A DNA stretch of 6,895 nucleotides from contig DAOWMZ010000095.1 in the NCBI GenBank assembly GCA_030642845.1, positions 1 to 6,895 of the forward strand. The letters are read 5' to 3'. The notes beneath the pieces are model-generated. The model made no database searches and had not been told where the DNA came from. It was given only the letters and a program-made list of their open reading frames with translations. Positions within the stretch are counted from its first letter, which is position 1. Each line of letters opens with the position of its first letter. Below, one piece after another: positions 1-5,581 of the stretch. The DNA comes from Candidatus Zixiibacteriota bacterium (GTDB lineage: Bacteria > Zixibacteria > MSB-5A5 > GN15 > FEB-12). The translations under genes were made by a program, and so were the position numbers.

Positions 1-1
1 A

Positions 2-499
2 TTTATATTTCTTTCTCTTGTAAGTTGTTCATCAGATAAAACAGAAATAGTAGATGATTCATCTGATCTTGATACTAACCATTACAGTCATTTAAATCCT
101 GAAGAACAAAAGATAGCCAATCAACTGAATGAGGCTCTTCAGCGTTTGAGGTATGATGACAAATCAGGGTTGTATGAATTAGAATTTAGTTATTACACTG
201 ATGAAAATAGCTATGATGAATATATCAAACGGGGTGAGATTATATATGCACAAATGGATAGTATACATCATCTCAATGTTTTTGATTTTATATTTTATGA
301 TGATGACTCGGCTGATGTAAATATTGAATATGTTTTTAAAAGTAGTGCTGGTGGACATTCGACAGTAAAAGATATGTTCAGGCTATACAAAAGTCATGAC
401 CGATGGGTAAAGCCGACTGTCACAAGGATTCAGCATCAATTGGAATATGACTATAAAATCGAAAAAGCCATAAAAGCGGCCGAAGAAGAAAATCAATAA
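2..499 (+). CDS. Putative lipoprotein of unknown function, 5' end outside the window
   Basis: The reading frame is open from base 2 to the TAA at 497-499 (165 residues visible), so the start codon lies upstream of the window. An internal TTG at 146 could be mistaken for the start. The first visible residues are FIFLSLVSC, the end of a hydrophobic signal peptide with lipobox L-V-S-C. The Cys codon is at 26-28 and is followed by SSDK, a polar linker typical of an exported, lipid-anchored protein cut by signal peptidase II. The mature part is rich in Asp, Glu and Tyr, has alternating hydrophobic stretches suggesting a beta-rich fold, and ends in a charged, probably helical tail. I recognise no family. 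The epimerase gene starts 6 bases downstream on the same strand, so they may be co-transcribed, but nothing in the protein shows a functional link. Confidence 0.72.
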   Translation, partial: FIFLSLVSCSSDKTEIVDDSSDLDTNHYSHLNPEEQKIANQLNEALQRLRYDDKSGLYELEFSYYTDENSYDEYIKRGEIIYAQMDSIHHLNVFDFIFYDDDSADVNIEYVFKSSAGGHSTVKDMFRLYKSHDRWVKPTVTRIQHQLEYDYKIEKAIKAAEEENQ

Positions 500-505
500 T
501 CTAAA

Positions 506-934
506 ATGAAAAATGAAATGATTTCGCATATAGGAATTGCTGTTCGTAATCTTGAGGATGGTATTACCAGGTATGCTCTTCTTACAGGGAATCAAAAACC
601 ATTTATTACCGAAGTTCCCGATCAAAAAGTAAAAGTGGCAATGTTTTCTCCCGGTGATGAAAATAACTCCGGAAGCAGGATTGAACTATTAGCTCCGACT
701 TCATCGGAAAGCCCGATAGCAAAATTTCTGGATAAAAGGGGAGAAGGGCTTCATCATATCTGTATTTATGTAGATGATATTGAGAAAAAATTAGAAGAAC
801 TGAAAAAGAGCGGTGCCAAATTAATCGATAAAACTCCACGTATCGGAGCGGAAGGCAACAAAGTTGCTTTTATTCACCCAACCAGTTCGAACGGTGTACT
901 CGTTGAACTCGAACAATGGCGAAGCCATTCTTAA
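506..934 (+). CDS. mce: Methylmalonyl-CoA epimerase (VOC superfamily)
   Basis: This 142-residue protein matches the small single-domain methylmalonyl-CoA epimerases, cytoplasmic metal enzymes that interconvert (2R)- and (2S)-methylmalonyl-CoA. They connect propionyl-CoA metabolism with the B12-dependent mutase. Two beta-alpha-beta-beta-beta VOC repeats are visible, beginning at HIGIAV (residues 8-13) and [12 protein letters not shown] (81-92). The expected metal ligands are present: His8, Glu60 in RIELLAP (a Gln or Glu position in the family), His84 and Glu134 in VLVELEQ. The family signature [17 protein letters not shown] is intact and the length is normal. The chosen ATG at 506 gives [10 protein letters not shown]; an ATG at 518 (Met5) is an alternative, and the Shine-Dalgarno sequence is weak for both. 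The gene follows the lipoprotein gene by 6 bases. No mutase or carboxylase gene is in the window. Confidence 0.93.
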   Translation: MKNEMISHIGIAVRNLEDGITRYALLTGNQKPFITEVPDQKVKVAMFSPGDENNSGSRIELLAPTSSESPIAKFLDKRGEGLHHICIYVDDIEKKLEELKKSGAKLIDKTPRIGAEGNKVAFIHPTSSNGVLVELEQWRSHS

Positions 935-970
935 CAGAAATATATTATAATTATAGATATTTATTCTCTT

Positions 971-1026
971 TGTAAGGACAGGTCGCGATCTGTTACTACT
1001 ATTTTTCGTTGGCGTCTGCCAAGCAC
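971..1026. repeat. Degenerate interspersed repeat downstream of the BlaI-like gene
   Basis: The 14 bases TGTAAGGACAGGTC at 971-984 recur exactly at 6119-6132. They are followed by an imperfect palindrome, ACAGGTCGCGATCTGT (978-993). At 1011-1026, GGCGTCTGCCAAGCAC matches 15 of 16 bases with the direct repeat at 1578-1593. It looks like a decayed composite of two palindromic repeat types. It lies between two convergent genes, the epimerase and the BlaI-like gene, and begins 8 bases past the latter's stop. Confidence 0.6.
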
Positions 1027-1033
1027 ATAGATA

Positions 1034-1363
1034 TTAAAATTCTTTAATACACTTCTTAATAGTAGCAACACGTTCTTTGAGAAATGTTTTACGATCATTA
1101 ACAGGTTTATAGACAAAACTTCGTCCAACTTTTTCCTTAAAAAGGAATCCTTTTTTTTCCAGACGGCTCAATACAGTCATCACTGTTGTATATGCCCGAT
1201 CTGATTTATTCCCAAGAAAGAAAAGTGTCTTCTTTACAGTTAACTCTTTTTTCTTCCAAGCTAATTCCATCAGCTCTGTTTCAGTTGGTCCCAAAAAGAC
1301 TGAAAGTCCTTTACTGAAAGGATCAAAATAAAAGGGTTGTTTTTTATTTGATGTGTTTTTCAT
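1034..1363 (-). CDS. BlaI/MecI/CopY-family transcriptional repressor, short C-terminus
   Basis: This 109-residue protein has the winged-helix core of the BlaI/MecI family. LGPTETELMELAW (residues about 24-36) is helix 1, the following segment holds helix 2, AYTTVMTVLSRLEKKGFL (about 57-74) is the recognition helix, and GRSFVYKP (about 80-87) is the wing. Such proteins bind operators as dimers and repress until cleaved or inactivated. The N-terminal extension before LGPTE occurs in some family members. After the wing only about 22 residues remain, whereas MecI has roughly 50, so the dimerisation region looks shortened; the protein stops right after the repeat-adjacent IKEF. The start overlaps the last 20 bases of the upstream small membrane-protein gene on the same strand, so translation is probably coupled. 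No BlaR1/MecR1-type M56 peptidase sensor is in the window. Confidence 0.85.
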   Translation of the reverse strand: MKNTSNKKQPFYFDPFSKGLSVFLGPTETELMELAWKKKELTVKKTLFFLGNKSDRAYTTVMTVLSRLEKKGFLFKEKVGRSFVYKPVNDRKTFLKERVATIKKCIKEF

Positions 1364-1505
1364 GTTTGTCTTTGAATATCATGGATATACCAAGGGCAAT
1401 CAAAGCCATCGGAACAAAATAATCCCAGACATCGCCGGGAAGAATGCCAAGATGATCGCACAACATTAAAACGCCGATTATTATTATCAAAAATCCAATA
1501 AACAT
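1344..1505 (-). CDS. Small two-helix membrane protein, LiaI/LiaF-like (DUF5668-type)
   Basis: This 53-residue protein begins MFIGFLIIIIGVLML and ends with a TAA whose complement is at 1344-1346. It lies in a different frame from the longer spurious ORF over the same bases. The start is well supported: AGGAGG (complement of 1510-1515) sits 4 bases before the ATG. Residues about 1-16 and 30-44 are hydrophobic helices, linked by CDHLGILPGDVWDY, and a charged tail KDKHEKHIK follows. The pattern 'IGxLIIIIGVLxL...LGIL...WDYFxPMALIALGI' is that of the LiaI/LiaF-like transmembrane module. In Firmicutes that module is tied to cell-envelope stress sensing; here the role is unknown. It overlaps the repressor gene by 20 bases and precedes it in the transcript, so the repressor may control this operon. 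Confidence 0.78.
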   Translation of the reverse strand: MFIGFLIIIIGVLMLCDHLGILPGDVWDYFVPMALIALGISMIFKDKHEKHIK

Positions 1506-1600
1506 AAATCCTCCTGAAGGATAAATAACTTTGTGGGCGGCACACGCTCTAGTGTGCCCCTATGACCGGCAGACGAGGGCGTCTGCCAGGCACTGAACAT
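1487..1600 (-). other. Possible 37-codon leader ORF with strong Shine-Dalgarno, coding through a repeat
   Basis: An ATG (complement of 1598-1600) is preceded by AGGAGG (complement of 1605-1610) at a 4-base spacing, the same arrangement as at the membrane-protein gene. The frame runs through the two palindromic repeats and stops at the complement of 1487-1489, 19 bases inside the next gene. The predicted peptide begins MFSAWQTPSSAGHRG and resembles translated repeat rather than a folded protein. It may be a relic of the original start region separated from its gene by repeat insertion, or a translated leader. I do not call it a functional protein gene. Confidence 0.25.
1535..1593. repeat. Palindromic interspersed repeat, two tandem hairpins
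   Basis: Hairpin one has arms GGCACAC (1539-1545) and GTGTGCC (1552-1558) around a 6-base loop. Hairpin two has arms GGCAGACG (1568-1575) and CGTCTGCC (1580-1587) around the loop AGGG. The block is clearly richer in G+C than its AT-rich surroundings. GGCGTCTGCCAGGCAC at 1578-1593 is a direct repeat of 1011-1026 (15 of 16). It sits between a Shine-Dalgarno/ATG pair at 1594-1611 and a second pair at 1499-1516. Confidence 0.7.
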
Positions 1601-1686
1601 ATAACCTCCTGTAATATTAGTTATATTATTAATTTGATATTATTATTGAAAGTTAAAAATTCGATTAGAGAGTAATTTAATCCAAT

Positions 1687-1715
1687 AAAAAAACCCGATT
1701 GTTTCCAATCGGGTT
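1687..1715 (-). terminator. Rho-independent terminator of the MshA-like pilin gene
   Basis: A perfect 9-base-pair stem, AACCCGATT (1692-1700) with AATCGGGTT (1707-1715) around a 6-base loop, is flanked at 1687-1693 by seven A residues. Read on the minus strand this is a GC-containing hairpin ending in a T run. It lies 28 bases past the stop of the minus-strand pilin gene. It should also insulate the downstream membrane-protein/repressor unit from pilin transcription. Confidence 0.85.
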
Positions 1716-1742
1716 ATTATCTTAGCAGTAATATGACATTAA

Positions 1743-2231
1743 TTAGTTCCAGCTATATTCATAGGTGGGAGTTGTGGTTAGGCGTATTCCGACAGTGTCC
1801 GATCCATCTACAACTGTTTGTACCTGATAAATAATAAAGCGAACACCGCCATATGACCAACCACCGGTAATCGGTTTTTTCGGGTGATACATAATCCAGT
1901 TGCCACTGGTGCGCCAGGACCAGGTACCTGCTGGAGTATTGGTTGGATTGACCGGATCATTGGCGCCGTTGTAGTTACTGGGAATATTTGATAACTGATC
2001 AAACGGATTTACAACTGCAATAACATCACCATTCAAAAATTGTTTGGATGAATATATCGTTAATGCTGATTCCAAAGAACCTATCATTTGATTAACGGAG
2101 GCTTGTTCCGCTTCATCTCTTAGATCCAGAAATTTTGGAATACCCACTGCAGATAAAATTCCTATTATAACAATAACGATAACGAGTTCAATTAATGTGA
2201 ACCCTTTTTGGTTATTGTATAATTTACACAT
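1743..2231 (-). CDS. Type IV pilin-like protein, MshA-like
   Basis: This 162-residue prepilin has a short basic leader with the PilD-type cleavage site NQKG|FTLIE: Gly10 is followed by Phe11, and Glu15 is the fifth mature residue needed for assembly. The N-terminal helix LVIVIVIIGILSAVGIPKF follows. The segment KFLDLRDEAEQASVNQMIGSLESAL resembles MshA-type major pilins of mannose-sensitive haemagglutinin pili. The C-terminal globular part is rich in Trp, Tyr, Gly and Thr and has no Cys pair for a disulphide loop. AGGAGA (centred about 12 bases before the ATG) supports the start. The gene is monocistronic, with a terminator downstream at 1687-1715. I see no GG-N10-GC element upstream, unlike the two plus-strand pilins, so it is probably regulated separately. 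It could also be a minor pilin or type II secretion pseudopilin. Confidence 0.85.
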   Translation of the reverse strand: MCKLYNNQKGFTLIELVIVIVIIGILSAVGIPKFLDLRDEAEQASVNQMIGSLESALTIYSSKQFLNGDVIAVVNPFDQLSNIPSNYNGANDPVNPTNTPAGTWSWRTSGNWIMYHPKKPITGGWSYGGVRFIIYQVQTVVDGSDTVGIRLTTTPTYEYSWN

Positions 2232-2297
2232 TGGATTTTCTCCTATTAAGATTTAAATATATTTTCTTATTAATAAATATCGACAAAGCAGGAGATA

Positions 2298-2327
2298 AAT
2301 TAACTTAGGATGAATTTCAAGTTAATT
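2298..2327. repeat. 9-base inverted repeat between the pilin and the GAF-protein gene
   Basis: AATTAACTT (2298-2306) and its exact complement AAGTTAATT (2319-2327) flank 12 bases. It lies 48 bases past the stop of the minus-strand GAF gene and 66 bases before the pilin start. It is AT-only apart from one pair and lacks a T run, so it is either a weak transcript-end structure or a regulator site for the pilin. The remaining bases between 2232 and 2374 are AT-rich, with no confident promoter. Confidence 0.4.
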
Positions 2328-2374
2328 AATCATTGGAAAAGAATGATCTGAATTAATATTTAGAAATTTGTTTT

Positions 2375-2836
2375 CTATAACTTCCTGAGTCGTTCAACTA
2401 TATGGCTGGCAATTCCTTCAAGCATCAGGCGGTCATCATTGGTAAAATTGTTTGGTCTATTAGAGTCAATATCAATTTCACCAAGGCATATTTCTCCATC
2501 CATTAAAGGGATTACTATTTCCGATCTGGTAGTAATGGAACATGCTAAAAACCTGGGGTCTTCATTGACATCATCGACAATAATACTCTTTTTCTGCGAT
2601 GCTGCCGCTCCGCAAATCCCGTTGTTGAGTTCGATCTTTGTATGAGAAGTTTCAGGGCCAATATATGGACCAACTTCCAGGATATTATTTTTCAGGATGT
2701 AAAATCCGGTCCAGTTAAAATCGGGAGAAAAGTTATCGATTAATTCTACAGATTTTTGAAGGATTTCATCTTTTGTAGTTAGTTTTTCAATAGCAGTTTT
2801 AACTTGTCTAACTAACTCAGTATGCTTATTACTCAT
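2375..2836 (-). CDS. GAF-domain protein, free methionine-(R)-sulfoxide reductase family
   Basis: This 153-residue single GAF domain matches the fRMsr (MsrC/YebR) family, which reduces free L-methionine-(R)-sulfoxide in the cytoplasm. The diagnostic segments are NWTGFYIL (41-48), NGICGAAA (72-79), FLACSITTRSEIVIPL (97-111 region) and GEIDIDS (119-125). Aligned by spacing to E. coli fRMsr as I recall it, Cys99 corresponds to catalytic Cys118 and Cys75 to Cys94. Trp42, Tyr46, Glu106, Asp122 and Asp124 fall on the substrate pocket. The position of Cys84, which forms the disulphide with Cys118, is His65 here. It may therefore use another resolving Cys (Cys75 or Cys117) or external thiols, or be a non-catalytic ligand sensor. 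The ATG overlaps the upstream stop by one base (TAATG), so translation is coupled to the UroD-like gene. No N-terminal partner domain is present. Confidence 0.85.
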   Translation of the reverse strand: MSNKHTELVRQVKTAIEKLTTKDEILQKSVELIDNFSPDFNWTGFYILKNNILEVGPYIGPETSHTKIELNNGICGAAASQKKSIIVDDVNEDPRFLACSITTRSEIVIPLMDGEICLGEIDIDSNRPNNFTNDDRLMLEGIASHIVERLRKL

Positions 2837-3834
2837 TACAAATTATCTCGTAAAGCCTGAAGATTTATCATTGGAATCTCCGGTGGAACTGCGCAGCCGG
2901 GTCCGATTATTACTCTGCAAGGATCATGGTTAGCTTTAATTTTGTCGATCTGAATTTTTATTTCAATGGGATTTCCATGAAGCAGCCACCCGTTCATATC
3001 AACTCCTCCAACAAGTGTTTTCCCTTTAAGAAGGTCATACGATTTATCCAACGGAATATTGGTAGGGTCATCGCTGTCCCAATTATAAAGTTGGCATTTA
3101 TAATCAATCTCAGCCAATTTTCTCAGATAAGTATTCGAAGCACACACATGGAATAAATTGATAGCCCCTTCACAGGAAGCCTCAATAACTTTTAAATCAT
3201 AGGGGACACCAAATTCTTCATACTCTTCCCAGGTAAGCATATCTTCGGAAGCCCACTGGGTAGTTGCAAAAAAGAGCCCATCAGCTCCAGCGTTGCGAAG
3301 TTCAGTGGCATATTGAGAGAATGTTTCGGCGATATTGTTCAAGACAGAGTGTATAAGATCCGGTTGTTCTCTAAGATGCTCAATTAATATTTTCCGATCC
3401 GGAACCATCCTGCCGGCAATTGCAAGGGGAGTAAAAATGGTCATTAAAATTGGTACATCTTTCCCGATTCCTTTTCTTATCAGGGAGACAACTTTTAAAT
3501 GTTCGGCTAAAGCTTTGGCGGTATATGGCAGAACATTTATTTTCTCCCAATCTTTTAATTGAGTAATAGGGAAAACCAGTTTTTCATGTTTCTTAAATTC
3601 ATTAGTGGACCATTTCTGCTTCAGTCCCCAATCCTCGACATGATAATCAGCTCGCGGGTTTACTTTGATAAAATCCCAATCAAACTTTTTCTGGAACCCA
3701 ATCATAGCTTCAGCGGTTCCCAATGCATTATTCTCCATATGGAAAAAATGCCGCCAGATAGATCCGGCAAACCGATCCGGCTTTTCACCGGCTATGATCA
3801 TTTCTATTCTTTCCCGATGATTCAGTTTGTCCAT
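2836..3834 (-). CDS. Uroporphyrinogen decarboxylase/MtaA-superfamily protein, probable corrinoid or thiol methyltransferase
   Basis: This 332-residue protein has the TIM-barrel pattern of the UroD superfamily: an N-terminal LNHRERIEMIIAGEKPDR, a central NAGADGLFFATTQWAS (181-196), and a C-terminal GGVDMNG (276-282) followed by GPGCAVPPEIP (311-321). It lacks the N-terminal R-Q-A-G-R motif of true HemE, so haem synthesis is unlikely. It does have the H-x-C...C zinc signature of MtaA-type methylcobamide:thiol methyltransferases: His229, Cys231 (FHVC) and Cys314. It may therefore move a methyl group between a corrinoid protein and a thiol, but no corrinoid-protein gene is near and the substrate is unknown. 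AAGGA sits 5 bases before the ATG. The stop overlaps the start of the GAF gene by one base, making a two-gene operon whose promoter should lie in 3835-4098. Confidence 0.82.
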   Translation of the reverse strand: MDKLNHRERIEMIIAGEKPDRFAGSIWRHFFHMENNALGTAEAMIGFQKKFDWDFIKVNPRADYHVEDWGLKQKWSTNEFKKHEKLVFPITQLKDWEKINVLPYTAKALAEHLKVVSLIRKGIGKDVPILMTIFTPLAIAGRMVPDRKILIEHLREQPDLIHSVLNNIAETFSQYATELRNAGADGLFFATTQWASEDMLTWEEYEEFGVPYDLKVIEASCEGAINLFHVCASNTYLRKLAEIDYKCQLYNWDSDDPTNIPLDKSYDLLKGKTLVGGVDMNGWLLHGNPIEIKIQIDKIKANHDPCRVIIGPGCAVPPEIPMINLQALRDNL

Positions 3835-4014
3835 ATAATCCTTACGATTGATTATTATAAATAATTAATAATATGTCATTCTTTATTAACAAAAATTATA
3901 GGTTATTTCCAATACTATTTTTAACTATTCTCTACAAAAATTAACATTCTGAAACATATTATAATCGATTTAAAAATTATTATCAGTTACCTGTATAATC
4001 AATGATCATAATCC

Positions 4015-4042
4015 TTAGAGTACTATATTGCTTTCTTATAAT
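4015..4042 (+). promoter_or_regulatory. Possible sigma-70-type promoter for the response regulator
   Basis: A perfect TATAAT lies at 4037-4042, 56 bases before the ATG at 4099, with only a poor -35 match (TTAGAG, 4015-4020) at a 16-base spacing. The whole 3835-4098 space is very AT-rich and separates divergent transcripts, so chance matches are likely. A second TATAAT occurs near 3994. I see no GG-N10-GC element here on either strand. For the opposite operon, ATGACA/AATAAT at a 17-base spacing (complement of 3851-3879) is a weak candidate. Confidence 0.3.
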
Positions 4043-4098
4043 ACCGAAAAAACATGTGATAGACTTTCATTGCAGAATGCAAAAAATTGAAAGAGAAT

Positions 4099-5490
4099 AT
4101 GCCTACTAATATCTTAGTTATTGATGATGAAGATTCCATGTGCAATTTTATGGATATCATGCTTACTAAAGAAGGCTATAAAGTAGAAACCGTTATATCC
4201 GGTCGTGATGCAATCTCTCTTTTAAAGAATAGAAATTATGATTTGGTTATTGCCGATCTGCATATGCCTAAGATGACCGGGATTGAAGTTCTCAAGGAAG
4301 TAAAAAAATTTAAAAAGGATCAGGATTTTATAGTAATGACCGCTTATGCCTCAGTGGATACAGCCATCGAAGCCATGAAACAGGGGGCAGTTGATTATAT
4401 TACCAAGCCGTTTAAGGTCGATGAAATAAAAATTGCAATTGAAAAAAGTTTAAGCCATAAAACACTTGTCAAAGAAAATAAGACATTAAAAAAACAGCTT
4501 CAGGGTGATAATTCTTTTGATAATTTCATAGGTACTTCCCAAAAAGTGGTTAATCTGAAAAAGTTGGCACTTCGCGTAGCTGCTTCGGATTCAACGGTGC
4601 TTATTTTTGGTGAATCCGGTACTGGTAAAGATTTGATAGCCAAAGCTATTCATCACCATTCACCGAGAAGTAATGGCCGGTTTGTTACAATCAACTGTGC
4701 TGCCCTTCCCGAAAACCTGCTGGAATCGGAATTGTTCGGACATAAAAAAGGATCTTTTACCGGAGCCGTTAAGGATAAAGACGGCCTCTTTAAAGTTGCC
4801 GATGAGGGAACCTTTTTCCTTGATGAAATTGGGAATACATCTCTTGCTATTCAGGTTAAGCTGTTGAGAGTTCTTGAAGATAAAAAAATTACTCCGGTTG
4901 GTGGAACAGAAGAGATTGATGTTGATGTTCGCCTTATTGCAGCGACTAATGCCAATCTTGAGAATGATGTCAAGGAGGGAAGATTTCGGGCTGACCTGTT
5001 TTATCGCCTGAATGTAATTCCGATAAGTATTCCACCGTTAAGAGACAGGCGTGAGGATATTGACCTGCTGGTTAATTACTTTATTAGAAAATTCTGTGAG
5101 AAACTAAATTGTAATATCAAGACAATAGAGCCTGAAGCCAAAGATCTTTTGATAAATTATAATTGGTCGGGTAATGTTCGTGAGCTTGAAAATACTATTG
5201 AAAGAGCGGTTCTTCTTTGTCAGGAAGATATTCTTGATATAAATGATTTCCCGGAACGGCTCAATAAACCGGTACAGACTGGAGTTGTAAATGACTCCCA
5301 ACCGGATAATCCCACCCTGGAATCAATTGAAAAAGCTTATATCCACTTTGTTATGAGCAATACCGGAGGTAAGAAATCTGAAGCAGCAAAAATTCTCGGG
5401 ATAGATCCATCGACTTTATACAGAAAAATTGATCGATATGAACTTAAAGATTTTCCAGATCAAAATAAAAATAAGAAGAAGAAAAATTAG
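4099..5490 (+). CDS. Sigma-54-dependent NtrC-family response regulator, PilR-like
   Basis: From the ATG at 4099 this is a 463-residue three-domain activator. The receiver (about 4-118) has Asp9-Asp10, phospho-acceptor Asp53 in ADLHMPKMTG, Thr81 and Lys103 in TKPF. The AAA+ sigma-54 interaction domain begins at about 143 (FIGTS) and has Walker A GESGTGKD (171-178), the sigma-54-contact loop GSFTGA (218-223; Ser replaces the commoner Ala), Walker B ending in Asp242-Glu243, and candidate arginine fingers Arg297 and Arg303. A Fis-type helix-turn-helix, GGKKSEAAKILGIDPSTLYR, lies near 423-442, followed by a Lys-rich tail. A TTG at 4087 would add MKEN but is less likely, since the receiver normally starts close to the first Met. 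It should hydrolyse ATP to open sigma-54 promoters when phosphorylated. It precedes two pilin genes, hence PilR-like rather than NtrC. No partner kinase is in the window. Confidence 0.93.
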   Translation: MPTNILVIDDEDSMCNFMDIMLTKEGYKVETVISGRDAISLLKNRNYDLVIADLHMPKMTGIEVLKEVKKFKKDQDFIVMTAYASVDTAIEAMKQGAVDYITKPFKVDEIKIAIEKSLSHKTLVKENKTLKKQLQGDNSFDNFIGTSQKVVNLKKLALRVAASDSTVLIFGESGTGKDLIAKAIHHHSPRSNGRFVTINCAALPENLLESELFGHKKGSFTGAVKDKDGLFKVADEGTFFLDEIGNTSLAIQVKLLRVLEDKKITPVGGTEEIDVDVRLIAATNANLENDVKEGRFRADLFYRLNVIPISIPPLRDRREDIDLLVNYFIRKFCEKLNCNIKTIEPEAKDLLINYNWSGNVRELENTIERAVLLCQEDILDINDFPERLNKPVQTGVVNDSQPDNPTLESIEKAYIHFVMSNTGGKKSEAAKILGIDPSTLYRKIDRYELKDFPDQNKNKKKKN

Positions 5491-5502
5491 ACTATAAAGA
5501 AT

Positions 5503-5518
5503 TGTCAAATTTTGAACA
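5503..5518. promoter_or_regulatory. Candidate activator site upstream of the first pilin promoter
   Basis: TGTCAAATTTTGAACA is an imperfect palindrome of form TGTC-N7-GAACA. Its reverse complement matches 13 of 16 bases with 6362-6377, in front of the second pilin gene. In both places the site ends exactly 7 bases before the GG of the -24 element. TGTC half-sites recall those described for PilR in Pseudomonas, though that comparison is from memory. Confidence 0.45.
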
Positions 5519-5524
5519 GGCCTA

Positions 5525-5540
5525 TGGAACAGTAGTTGCA
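5525..5540 (+). promoter_or_regulatory. Sigma-54-type promoter of the first pilin gene
   Basis: TGGAACAGTAGTTGCA matches the -24/-12 consensus TGGCACG-N4-TTGCW with two differences in the -24 half. It has the invariant GG and GC separated by exactly 10 bases. Transcription would start about 30 bases before the pilin ATG at 5582. It lies just after the NtrC-type activator gene. Confidence 0.75.
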
Positions 5541-5581
5541 TAATAATCCTGAAGAATCGACCAATTGATAGAGAGGTTGTT

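Noticed and set aside
383..839. Minus-strand ORFs opposite the lipoprotein and epimerase genes, and similar ORFs opposite the UroD-like and regulator genes
   Set aside because: They lie antisense to well-supported genes, have no ribosome sites, and show no recognisable protein features.
936..965. AT-rich imperfect palindrome after the epimerase as a terminator
   Set aside because: The stem is weak, almost purely A/T, and has no T run.
1360..1545. Minus-strand 61-codon ORF beginning MCRPQSYLSF
   Set aside because: It is a shadow. The frame starting at 1505 has a Shine-Dalgarno sequence and encodes a recognisable two-helix membrane protein, whereas this one has no ribosome site and an improbable composition.
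971..1593. CRISPR array or insertion sequence
   Set aside because: The repeats are only two diverged copies without regular spacers, and no transposase or integrase gene is present.
2836..3834. Annotation as HemE, true uroporphyrinogen decarboxylase
   Set aside because: The N-terminal R-Q-A-G-R motif is absent and an MtaA-type zinc signature is present.
4077..4109. Ten-codon ORF (MQKIEREYAY) overlapping the start of the response regulator gene
   Set aside because: It lacks a ribosome site and is short enough to arise by chance in AT-rich DNA.
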